This document shows positions 42,337 to 50,996 of a stretch of 64,000 bases of DNA, piece by piece. Position numbers and translations under genes: made by a program. This DNA is from Clostridia bacterium (GTDB lineage Bacteria > Bacillota > Clostridia > Christensenellales > Pumilibacteraceae), in assembly GCA_900767465.1 (NCBI GenBank), contig CAAGAW010000028.1, positions 166,996 to 230,995 on the forward strand. The letters are read 5' to 3'. Position 1 is the stretch's first letter; the number at the start of each line of letters is the position of its first letter. Under the pieces are notes generated by a model that searched no databases, had not been told where the DNA came from, and saw only the letters and a program-made list of their open reading frames with translations.

Positions 42337-43608
42337 ATGGAAATAATGAAAATTACGGGAGGAAAAAAACTTTACGGCGACGTGAGCGTGTGTTCGGCAA
42401 AGAACGCGGTTCTGCCGATACTCGCGTGCTGTCTGCTTTGCGACGGCGAAGTTAAATTACGTAACTGCGCGCCGCTCGGCGACGTACTCGACATGCTTAA
42501 AATCGTATCGGCTTACGGGGTAAAGTCGCGCTTTGAAGGAAGCGATATTATTCTCGACGGCAGAAACGTAAAAAAGTCCGAGGCGGACTGTGCCGTAACG
42601 GGCAGAATACGTTCGTCCGTTTTTATTTTAGGTCCGCTTATCGGCAGGCTGGGCGAAGCGTGCGTAAGTTATCCGGGCGGATGCGATATAGGGCTCAGAC
42701 CGATAGACTTACATATTTACGGACTCGGAAAACTCGGAGTTAAAGTGACGGAAGAGAACGGAAAAATCGTTTGCGACGGCAAAGAACTGTCGGGCGGGGA
42801 GATTGTTTTCGATTTTCCGAGCGTCGGAGCGACCGAAAACGCGATAATGGCGGCGGCTACGGCAAAGGGGAGAACGTTAATACGTAATGCGGCGAGAGAA
42901 CCCGAGATAGCCGATCTTGCAAAGTTTATAAACGCTTGCGGAGGCAAAGTTTACGGCGCTGGCGGAGACGTAATCACGGTGGACGGCGTAGAATCTTTAA
43001 GCGGGTGCGAGTTTACGCCCGTTCCCGACCGGATAATCGGCGGAACGTTTCTCGCGGCGGTTGCGACTGCGGGCGGAGACGTTTTTATACGCAATCTCGA
43101 TTCGTCGCTCGTTTCCGGCGTTATCGAAAAGTTTTCGGCTGCAGGTGCGGATATAACCCGAGACGGAAACGGAACGCGTATAACGGTACGCGAAAGGCTT
43201 CGCGCGGTCGCAAAGATCGAAACTCAACCGTATTCGGGTTTTCCCACCGATATGCAGGCGCAAACGGTCGCCGCGCTATCTACCGCGATCGGCACGTCGG
43301 TTATGGTCGAAAATCTGTTTGAAAATCGGTTCGGTTACACAAAGGAACTTAACAAAATGGGAGCGCGTATCGAGGTAAAAGACAGGGTGGCTGTAGTAAG
43401 AGGAGTCAGACGGCTTCGCGGTACGAGCGTCGAAGCGAGGGATCTTCGCGGCGGCGCGGCGTTGATAGTTGCCGCGCTCGGCGCGGACGGAGAAAGCATT
43501 ATAAGCGGATTGAGCCACGTGGACAGAGGGTATTTCGGATTCGAGCGTGATCTCGCTTTACTCGGCGCGGAAGCGATACGCAAACGAAAATCAGGCGGTT
43601 CGGTATAA
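42337..43608 (+). CDS. murA: UDP-N-acetylglucosamine 1-carboxyvinyltransferase
   Basis: MurA transfers enolpyruvate from PEP to UDP-GlcNAc, the first committed step of peptidoglycan synthesis. The 423-aa product has the KNAVLPIL substrate-binding motif (residues 23-30), the active-site Cys116 in YPGGCDIGLRPIDLHI, and FPTDMQAQ with the catalytic Asp. Because the Cys is kept (Asp in naturally fosfomycin-resistant enzymes), fosfomycin sensitivity is predicted. The length is normal. It precedes the ftsQ-ftsA-ftsZ genes, which have their own promoter in the 151-base gap. Confidence 0.95.
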   Translation: MEIMKITGGKKLYGDVSVCSAKNAVLPILACCLLCDGEVKLRNCAPLGDVLDMLKIVSAYGVKSRFEGSDIILDGRNVKKSEADCAVTGRIRSSVFILGPLIGRLGEACVSYPGGCDIGLRPIDLHIYGLGKLGVKVTEENGKIVCDGKELSGGEIVFDFPSVGATENAIMAAATAKGRTLIRNAAREPEIADLAKFINACGGKVYGAGGDVITVDGVESLSGCEFTPVPDRIIGGTFLAAVATAGGDVFIRNLDSSLVSGVIEKFSAAGADITRDGNGTRITVRERLRAVAKIETQPYSGFPTDMQAQTVAALSTAIGTSVMVENLFENRFGYTKELNKMGARIEVKDRVAVVRGVRRLRGTSVEARDLRGGAALIVAALGADGESIISGLSHVDRGYFGFERDLALLGAEAIRKRKSGGSV

Positions 43609-43671
43609 AAATTACGCAGAAACGGGCGTTTTTCAGACGGTGAAAAATTTTAAGCGATTGAGCGTTTTTTC

Positions 43672-43700
43672 TTGCCTTTTTCGATGATAGATGCTATAAT
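43672..43700 (+). promoter_or_regulatory. Promoter of ftsQ-ftsA-ftsZ
   Basis: TTGCCT (43672-43677), 17 bases, TATAAT (43695-43700) with TGC before it. Confidence 0.82.
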
Positions 43701-43759
43701 ATCAAAAGGTTAGCCCGAAATACGGGGTCGGGATTCCGTACCGAAAAGCAAGAGATAAC

Positions 43760-44554
43760 ATGAGAAACAAACGTCTTATCATTCTGTTCTGCATACTTTT
43801 CGCGATAACCACGCTGATTGTGTTGTCGAGCGCGGTGTTTTCGGTGCGCTCGGTTTACGGATACTGCGCCAACGCGGACGACGAAGGATTGTGCGACAGA
43901 GTAGCAAACTTCGAAGTAAACGGAATAAAAACCGGTCGGAGCATTTTCCTTCTCAGCGAAAAGAAAATCGCTGCGGCGGTAGAGGACAAACTTCCCGAAG
44001 TCGAAGTCGTAAACGTCGAACGCAAGTTTCCCGACCGCGTATACATAAACTTCCGTAAACTTTTTCCGTATTACGCGATTGCGGCAGGCGAGCAGACGTT
44101 GCTTGCGGGCGACGGAGGAAAAATTCTGTCGGTTACGGATAATGCCGACGGGTACGTAAAGTTTACGACGCTCGGCGCACCGGACGAAACGACGGCAGGA
44201 AAAAAGGCGTACGGCGAGGATACGACGGAAGGCAAGTTTATAACGCTTTTCACCGATACCGTAAACAAACTCAAAATTCTCGACTACACGTCGCTGCAAA
44301 AGAAAATGGAAATTTTCGAAAGCATAGACGTAAGCAGACTTTCGACAAACGACGAGTTTTACGTAAAACTTCGCACGGGTACGGAAATCGAATTCGGCGG
44401 CAACCTCGACGACCTCGTTCCCGAACTCAGGCTTGCGCTCAGCACGTACTTCAACCGCGAAGACGATTATATGAACAAAAAGATGCGGGTTTACTTCAAC
44501 CACGACGAAAAAGTCAATGCGTACGTCGTAACGGTCGGAGAAAAGGACAATTAA
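43760..44554 (+). CDS. ftsQ: Cell-division protein FtsQ/DivIB
   Basis: This 264-aa bitopic membrane protein has a short cytoplasmic N-terminus, one membrane segment (residues 5-27) and an extracellular POTRA-like domain (FEVNGIKTGRSIFLLSEKKIAAAVEDKLPEVEVVNVERKFPDRVYINF, described across about 51-100). FtsQ/DivIB links early and late divisome proteins. The identity is supported by the POTRA pattern and the position between murA and ftsA-ftsZ. It is somewhat diverged, so family membership is firmer than one-to-one orthology. Confidence 0.85.
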   Translation: MRNKRLIILFCILFAITTLIVLSSAVFSVRSVYGYCANADDEGLCDRVANFEVNGIKTGRSIFLLSEKKIAAAVEDKLPEVEVVNVERKFPDRVYINFRKLFPYYAIAAGEQTLLAGDGGKILSVTDNADGYVKFTTLGAPDETTAGKKAYGEDTTEGKFITLFTDTVNKLKILDYTSLQKKMEIFESIDVSRLSTNDEFYVKLRTGTEIEFGGNLDDLVPELRLALSTYFNREDDYMNKKMRVYFNHDEKVNAYVVTVGEKDN

Positions 44555-44581
44555 AGCACGAAAGAAAAGTCAGGAGAAAAA

Positions 44582-45736
44582 ATGGTTACAAACAGCGTAA
44601 TTCTTGATTTCGGATCGGAAAAAATAACCGTTCTCATCGGGTCGAAAGGCGCGAACAACACTTTGCGCGTCGCCGGAAAGGCGGCGGTTCCTTACGCGGG
44701 CTTTATGTTCGGCGACTGGATCGACCGCAAAAACCTGCCCGGAGTAATAGCGAAGGCTCTTAACGACGCGGCAAAAGTCGCGGGCGCGCGTATCGACAAA
44801 GTATACGTAGGCGTTCCGGGCGAAGCGTGCGCGCTGGTTACAAAAGAGGTGAACACCGTCTTTAACCGCAAGCGCAAACTTAAAGAGACGGACGTTTTCG
44901 AACTTCATTCGCAAGGCGAAGAATTCGACCCCGAGGCGTACGAAGTTATCAATATTCAGCCGGTATATTACACGATCGACAACGAACGCAGAGTTATCTC
45001 GCCCGTCGGACAAGTTACCGCGCGGTTCGGAGGGGTTCTTTCGTACTTCCTCGCGGACAGAGCGTTCACCGACGACGTCAAGGGCGTGCTTCTCGATATG
45101 GGCGTGCCGGAAGTCGAATTCGTTTGCTCGCCGCTTGCCGAAGCGTTATTGCTTATTCCGGACGAAAAGCGCGACGCTACCGCGGTTCTTATCGACGTGG
45201 GTTATCTTACCTCGACGGTAAGCGTGGTCCGAGGCGACGGAATGCTTTCTCTCTCGTCGTTCTCGATGGGCGGAGGAAACATTACCGCCGATCTTGCCAC
45301 CGCGCTCGAAATTCCGTTTTCGGTAGCGGAGGAACTCAAACGCAAAGTCGTACTTACGCTCGATCCGTCGGACGACGACGCGTACGAAGTGACTACGCCG
45401 GACGGAGTGACGGAATTTTCAACCAAGCTCGTCAACGAAATCGTCTCGCACCGCGTACTCAGTGTTGCGAACACGGTAAATAAATGCCTTGCCGCATGCG
45501 AATACGAAATACCCTCGTACGTAACGTATATGCTTACCGGCGGCGGAATCTCGTATATTCGCGGTGCAAAAGACGTTCTCGGCGCGCGTATCGGCAGAAA
45601 CGTTACCGTAGCCGTGCCGCCGTTCCCGCAGGTAAATCGCCCCGATGCGTCCGCTTCGTACGGATTACTCGATATGGCAGTCAAAAACGATTCGGTTGAA
45701 AAGAAGGGCTTTTTCGCCCGCTTGTTCAGAAGATAG
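44582..45736 (+). CDS. ftsA: Cell-division protein FtsA
   Basis: FtsA is the actin-like protein that tethers FtsZ to the membrane. The 384-aa product has ASKHA nucleotide-binding segments: SVILDFGSEKITVLIG (residues 5-20), AVLIDVGYLTSTVSVV (about 203-218) and MLTGGGISYIRG (about 317-328). The C-terminus KKGFFARLFRR is an amphipathic membrane-targeting helix. It is separated from ftsZ by 12 bases. It is shorter than enterobacterial FtsA (about 420 aa) but normal for Clostridia. Confidence 0.93.
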   Translation: MVTNSVILDFGSEKITVLIGSKGANNTLRVAGKAAVPYAGFMFGDWIDRKNLPGVIAKALNDAAKVAGARIDKVYVGVPGEACALVTKEVNTVFNRKRKLKETDVFELHSQGEEFDPEAYEVINIQPVYYTIDNERRVISPVGQVTARFGGVLSYFLADRAFTDDVKGVLLDMGVPEVEFVCSPLAEALLLIPDEKRDATAVLIDVGYLTSTVSVVRGDGMLSLSSFSMGGGNITADLATALEIPFSVAEELKRKVVLTLDPSDDDAYEVTTPDGVTEFSTKLVNEIVSHRVLSVANTVNKCLAACEYEIPSYVTYMLTGGGISYIRGAKDVLGARIGRNVTVAVPPFPQVNRPDASASYGLLDMAVKNDSVEKKGFFARLFRR

Positions 45737-45748
45737 GAGGATTCAATC

Positions 45749-46906
<1,158 letters not shown>

Positions 46907-46933
46907 TTTTTCTTAAACAGACACGACAAAACC

Positions 46934-46975
46934 ATTCCTCGCAGGTAAACCGCTTGCGAGGAATTTTCTTTTTTT
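46934..46975 (+). terminator. Intrinsic terminator after ftsZ
   Basis: ATTCCTCGCA (46934-46943) pairs perfectly with TGCGAGGAAT (46955-46964), 10 bp, followed by TTTCTTTTTTT. Confidence 0.9.
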
Positions 46976-47034
46976 CGGCGTTTTTCGTTTTAAACCATCT
47001 TTTTAGTCGTCTTTTCCCGTGGTATCATATCGGT

Positions 47035-47901
47035 ATGGACGTTTACGCAGAACTCGTTATTCTCGATAACGCCGCGATAACTTACCTTATTGCGCGGCTT
47101 ACGTATCGCGTATGTTCGATGAAACCGAGCAAAGTAAGGCTTTTTGCCGCGGCAATCGTCGGAACGGCGTTTGCGCTCGTTTATCCGATAACGAAGTCCG
47201 TCGCGCTCGGGTGGGCGACAAGGGCGGCTTCGTACCTGACTCTTTGCGCGATTTTGTTTGCGGGAAAAGAAAAAACGGTCTTGCCGTCGCTTGCGTTTCT
47301 TTCGGTTACGTTCTGTTTCGGCGGCGCGGCTTTTGCGATCGGTTTTGCAATTACGGGCAACGCGGCATCCGCGCTTAACGCACGTCTTTCGGATATACCG
47401 ATCTTTGCCGTAGTAATCGGCGCGCTCATTGCTTACCGCATTATAAGGCAAGTATGCGCAACGGTAAAACGTCGCCGCGAAATAAAGACGTTCGTTTACG
47501 ATTTTTCGTTTTTGCTTTACGGCGAGAAACTAACGTTTCGCGGGCTTATCGATACTGGCAACGCGATAAAATCGGACGGCGCGGGCGTCGTTCTCGTAAG
47601 CGCGGATTCGCTAATAAAAAAGTTGAGTCCTTCCGCAATCGTTATGTTTGCCAAGGACAAAAAACGACCCCGAAAAAGAATCGTAACGGCTTCGGGCGAC
47701 GGCGAAATTTCATTTTTGCCCGCAACCGATTTCGTATTATATTCGGACGGGGACGAGCATATATTATATGACGTGGCGGTAGGCGCGTCCACGTTCTTTT
47801 TCGGCGAAAGAAGCGAATACGACGCGCTGTTGCCGCTGTGCATTATCGGGAAAATAACGGAATCGGAGGAGAAGAAAAATGAAACTGAAAAAATTGCTTG
47901 A
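47035..47901 (+). CDS. spoIIGA: Sigma-E processing aspartic protease SpoIIGA
   Basis: SpoIIGA cleaves the pro-peptide of sigma-E in the mother cell during sporulation. The 288-aa product has about five N-terminal transmembrane segments and a C-terminal aspartic-protease-like domain with the catalytic motif GLIDTGNAIKS (Asp173) and a late HILYDVAVGAS region. It overlaps the sigE start by 23 bases, the expected pairing. The start ATG 47035 has no ribosome site and lies only a few bases past a possible -10 (TATCAT, 47023-47028), so translation may be leaderless or the start may be elsewhere. Confidence 0.88.
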   Translation: MDVYAELVILDNAAITYLIARLTYRVCSMKPSKVRLFAAAIVGTAFALVYPITKSVALGWATRAASYLTLCAILFAGKEKTVLPSLAFLSVTFCFGGAAFAIGFAITGNAASALNARLSDIPIFAVVIGALIAYRIIRQVCATVKRRREIKTFVYDFSFLLYGEKLTFRGLIDTGNAIKSDGAGVVLVSADSLIKKLSPSAIVMFAKDKKRPRKRIVTASGDGEISFLPATDFVLYSDGDEHILYDVAVGASTFFFGERSEYDALLPLCIIGKITESEEKKNETEKIA

Positions 47902-48586
47902 CCTTATCGCGAGAATCCTCGGTATAAGACGCGAGAACGAAGTGTTTTACGTCGGTTCGAGCGAGGCGTTGCCCGATCCGCTTACATCCGACGAAGAGAA
48001 AGGCGCGATCGCGCAACTCGCCGAAGGATCGAAATCGGCAAAAGCAACGCTTATCGAACATAACCTCAGGCTTGTGGTTTACATAGCGCGCAAGTTCGAT
48101 AATACCGGAGTGGAAATGGATGACCTGATTTCGGTCGGGACTATCGGACTTATCAAAGCGGTAAACAGTTTCGCACCCGAAAAGAACATTAAACTCGCGA
48201 CCTATGCTTCGCGCTGTATCGAAAACGAAATTCTGATGCATCTAAGGCGTATCGTTCGCACCAAAAGCGAGGTTTCGCTCGAAGAGCCGCTCAACGTGGA
48301 CTTCGAGGGGAACGAACTTCTTATGAGCGATATTCTCGGCACCGACCCTGATCTCGTGTCGCGCAATATCGAAAATTCGGTAGAAAAGCAACTTCTCCGC
48401 GAGGCGATCGACCGACTTCCCGAGCGCGAACGCGAAATAATGGAAATGCGTTTCGGTCTCGGCGGAAGAGAGGAGAAAACGCAGAAACAGGTTGCCGATA
48501 TGATGGGAATTTCGCAATCGTACATATCGCGGCTCGAAAAAAAGATAATCGGCAGGTTGAAAAAAGAAATCGCCCGCGCTCTGTAA
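47879..48586 (+). CDS. sigE: RNA polymerase sporulation sigma factor SigE
   Basis: This 235-aa sigma-70 factor has the sigma-E pro-peptide: a basic amphipathic N-terminus (MKLKKLLDLIARILGI) and the cleavage region ENEVFYVGSSEALPDPL. Region 2 is strongly conserved (NLRLVVYIARKF, DLISVGTIGLIKAV, KLATYASRCIENEILM) and region 4 has RLPEREREIMEMRFGL and DMMGISQSYISRLEKK. It controls early mother-cell genes and is activated by SpoIIGA encoded immediately upstream. In Bacillus and many Clostridia sigG follows; here the next gene is convergent and unrelated. Confidence 0.95.
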   Translation: MKLKKLLDLIARILGIRRENEVFYVGSSEALPDPLTSDEEKGAIAQLAEGSKSAKATLIEHNLRLVVYIARKFDNTGVEMDDLISVGTIGLIKAVNSFAPEKNIKLATYASRCIENEILMHLRRIVRTKSEVSLEEPLNVDFEGNELLMSDILGTDPDLVSRNIENSVEKQLLREAIDRLPEREREIMEMRFGLGGREEKTQKQVADMMGISQSYISRLEKKIIGRLKKEIARAL

Positions 48587-48599
48587 GCGAAGGCGATAC

Positions 48600-48637
48600 G
48601 TCGTAAAAATAATGATACGTATTAACGTATTTTGTTA
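48600..48637. repeat. 38-bp TACGTA palindrome, copy E
   Basis: Begins GTCGTAAAAAT, has TACGTA at the centre, and the right end has decayed to TTTTGTTA. It lies between the convergent sigE and ECF genes and its last three bases form the stop codon of the ECF gene. Confidence 0.6.
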
Positions 48638-49246
48638 TTCAAGGTTCTTTTTCAATCGTTTGCACATCGGCAACAGCAGGCAAAAAATCACGGTGTTTAC
48701 CAAAACGGGAATAAGTTGCGGCAAACGGAACGTAAGCATGTACGCAAGGTATGGCATCGAACTGTAATAATATAAATACAGTCCGAGCGAATTGATTCCG
48801 AGCGTTCCGACTATCGCGGACGCCGAGACTGCGATTACCGATCGAAGCGAGTCGGACTTAACCGGCATATACTTGAATATCAGTCCGAAAACGAGCGCGG
48901 AAGAGAAGTTCCCTGCGGCTATAACGGGGTTTACTGAACCGCCTTGCGGCAATACGAGTTGACCGAGTACGTCGGTTACGAGCGCAACGCAACCTCCTCC
49001 GAGAGGACCTAACACCGCCGCGGACAGATACCAGCCGAGGTACGAAAAACTTATCTTCAACGACGGCGGCAAAGCCGCCGACAGCGCGTTGGACAGCATT
49101 TTCAGCACCAAACTCAGCGCGGTGAACGTGGCGAGGTAAGTAATCCTCTTCGTGGGTGACTGTTTCTTTTGCGAGATCGAATTCGCGTCGTTTGCGTTTA
49201 CCGAAAGCGATTTCGGAGTCGCAATTTCCTGTTGATTCTTCATCAA
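48635..49246 (-). CDS. ECF transporter S component, folate (FolT) type
   Basis: This 203-aa membrane protein has about six hydrophobic segments after a 30-residue polar N-terminus. The segment KISFSYLGWYLSAAVLGPLGGGCVALVTDVLGQLVLPQGG (described across about 70-110) resembles FolT-family substrate-binding subunits. It needs the shared EcfAA'T module, not encoded here. The substrate (folate) is inferred from family resemblance. The start may be TTG 49246 or the adjacent ATG 49243; AAAGGAG (49258-49264, minus strand) favours TTG by spacing. It has its own promoter inside the end of the flippase gene. Confidence 0.75.
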   Translation of the reverse strand: MMKNQQEIATPKSLSVNANDANSISQKKQSPTKRITYLATFTALSLVLKMLSNALSAALPPSLKISFSYLGWYLSAAVLGPLGGGCVALVTDVLGQLVLPQGGSVNPVIAAGNFSSALVFGLIFKYMPVKSDSLRSVIAVSASAIVGTLGINSLGLYLYYYSSMPYLAYMLTFRLPQLIPVLVNTVIFCLLLPMCKRLKKNLE

Positions 49247-49281
49247 TGTCGGGCTTCTCCTTTGTTATTCATTTGCATATA

Positions 49282-49310
49282 ATTATAGACTAAACGGCGT
49301 CCGAATGCAA
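49282..49310 (-). promoter_or_regulatory. Promoter of the ECF S-component gene
   Basis: Minus-strand TTGCAT (49305-49310), 17 bases, TATAAT (49282-49287). It overlaps the 3' end of the upstream flippase gene. The leader is too short for a folate riboswitch. Confidence 0.75.
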
Positions 49311-50837
49311 GCGTTTTCGAGGCTTTGACCGTTTATTTTTTATTTTCACGCGGCTTGCTTTAACCCGCGAAGAGAAAAAATCTATATCTACAAAAGAGAA
49401 GGCAAAGCATAAAGACGAAAAGAACGCCGCGCTCAGAACCGACGGAATAACCAACGCCGCGACGGCGGGTAAAGCGGAGCAAAGCGAGTAAACGCATTTC
49501 GTAACGAATACCGTCGGAATTCCCATCGCGCCCGCGCCCGCAAGTTTTATAAGATAACGGCGCCCGAGTCCGGTTCGACTTCGTATCGAGCGGATATGAA
49601 GAACCGACGTAACCGTCCAGCCGATTCCCAGTCCCGCGCCCATCACCGTAACGTCGAACGCTCCGTAAAACGCAAAGCAAAACGCAAACATAACCGTCGA
49701 ACCGATAAGATAGTTAAAGAAACTCCGTATTTCAAGGTCGAGCGAATTCATCACCGACGACGTAATGTTTTCTACGGCAAGCGGAACGAGCAACCACGCC
49801 GCGCGCGAGAGGAATTCTCCGGCGTTCGCGTCGTCGTATACGAACGTCCCTATTCTTTCGCCGAGGACGAAAAATGCGGGGACGAATAATGCGGATATAA
49901 TTATCGAAAATCCGATTGCAGACTCTATTTGCGCGTTTACGCGGGCAAAATCTTTTTTGATAACGCCTTCCGAGACGGTAGGAATCATCACGAACGACAG
50001 CGAACCTACGACCGTTATCGGAATAAAAAGCAGAGGAAGCGCCATTCCGATTCCGGCTCCGTAAATCGCCATTGCCTCGTTGGCGGCGTAACCCGACGAA
50101 GTCATGAGGAACGGAACGACAACGGCGATTATCGAGTTTACGATACTGCTTGCCGCGCGTGAAACGGTAATCGGCGTCGAAGTTTTCAGAAGCGGCAAGA
50201 TTTCGCCTTTTGGGGAATAAATTTTGCCTTGCGCTTTTATAAAACAACCGATAACGCACGCCATCGAAACAAAACACCCTGCCGAAAGCGAACCCGCGGC
50301 GGATAAAAGTTTGTTTGCCCCGAGCGAAAACAAAATAACGCACACGATTATGCGCGCGACCTGTTCGACGATTTCCACCACCGAAACGGATACGTAACGT
50401 TGTCTGCCCCAAAGGTTGCCTCGAAGCGCGGAATAGACGGAGGAAAAGACGAGCGCGGGAAGAAGAAAAAGCAGAACGAGCGCGCTGTCTCCGCTCAGCA
50501 CGAGCGAACCGAGCGGTTTATATAGCGCAACGGCGGCAACGCAGATTCCGATCGCGATCACGCCGCCGAGAACGAGAGCCGCTGCGGTAAGAGATCCTTC
50601 GCGTTTAGCCTCGCCGGTAAGACGATACCTTGCCGTCATTTTGCTTACGACAAGCGGTATTCCGGAAGTAGTTGCGGTGAGAAGCACGAAAAAGAATGAC
50701 AGCGCGACCTGATACAACCCGAGCGAGGCCGCGCCGAGTTCGCGCGAAAGATAGATTTTGAATCCGAATCCGAGCGCGCGGTCGAGGACGGTAAACAAAG
50801 TTAGCGTAAAAACTGCCGACATAATACTTTTTCGCAT
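49290..50837 (-). CDS. SpoVB/MurJ-type lipid flippase (MOP superfamily)
   Basis: This 515-aa integral membrane protein has about 14 transmembrane segments and an Arg/Lys-rich C-terminal tail. The N-terminal pattern (LTLFTVLDRALGFGFKIYLSRELG, then LYQVALSFFFVLL) is typical of SpoVB and polysaccharide-transporter proteins, which flip undecaprenyl-linked precursors during spore cortex or wall synthesis. The paralogues YtgP and YabM share the same plan, so the exact orthology is not resolved. It is divergent from the transglutaminase-like lipoprotein gene; the 159-base gap holds that gene's promoter. Confidence 0.82.
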   Translation of the reverse strand: MRKSIMSAVFTLTLFTVLDRALGFGFKIYLSRELGAASLGLYQVALSFFFVLLTATTSGIPLVVSKMTARYRLTGEAKREGSLTAAALVLGGVIAIGICVAAVALYKPLGSLVLSGDSALVLLFLLPALVFSSVYSALRGNLWGRQRYVSVSVVEIVEQVARIIVCVILFSLGANKLLSAAGSLSAGCFVSMACVIGCFIKAQGKIYSPKGEILPLLKTSTPITVSRAASSIVNSIIAVVVPFLMTSSGYAANEAMAIYGAGIGMALPLLFIPITVVGSLSFVMIPTVSEGVIKKDFARVNAQIESAIGFSIIISALFVPAFFVLGERIGTFVYDDANAGEFLSRAAWLLVPLAVENITSSVMNSLDLEIRSFFNYLIGSTVMFAFCFAFYGAFDVTVMGAGLGIGWTVTSVLHIRSIRSRTGLGRRYLIKLAGAGAMGIPTVFVTKCVYSLCSALPAVAALVIPSVLSAAFFSSLCFAFSFVDIDFFSSRVKASRVKIKNKRSKPRKRLHSDAV

Positions 50838-50945
50838 AAAAACCTCACTTTGTATAAGATATTCTATTTCTGGTGAGGTGCAGGTAGAACGGAGCGGCTC
50901 GTCCGTATATCGTCCGCAATATTCGACGAATTACACCCAAAAGTC

Positions 50946-50974
50946 TTGTCTATATGATAAATTTGTGGTATAAT
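50946..50974 (+). promoter_or_regulatory. Promoter of the transglutaminase-like lipoprotein gene
   Basis: TTGTCT (50946-50951), 17 bases, TATAAT (50969-50974). Confidence 0.78.
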
Positions 50975-50996
50975 ACGCATATAAACAACAAGCGGA

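Noticed and set aside
49246..49300. Folate riboswitch ahead of the ECF S-component gene
   Set aside because: The leader between promoter and start is only about 30 bases, too short for the aptamer.
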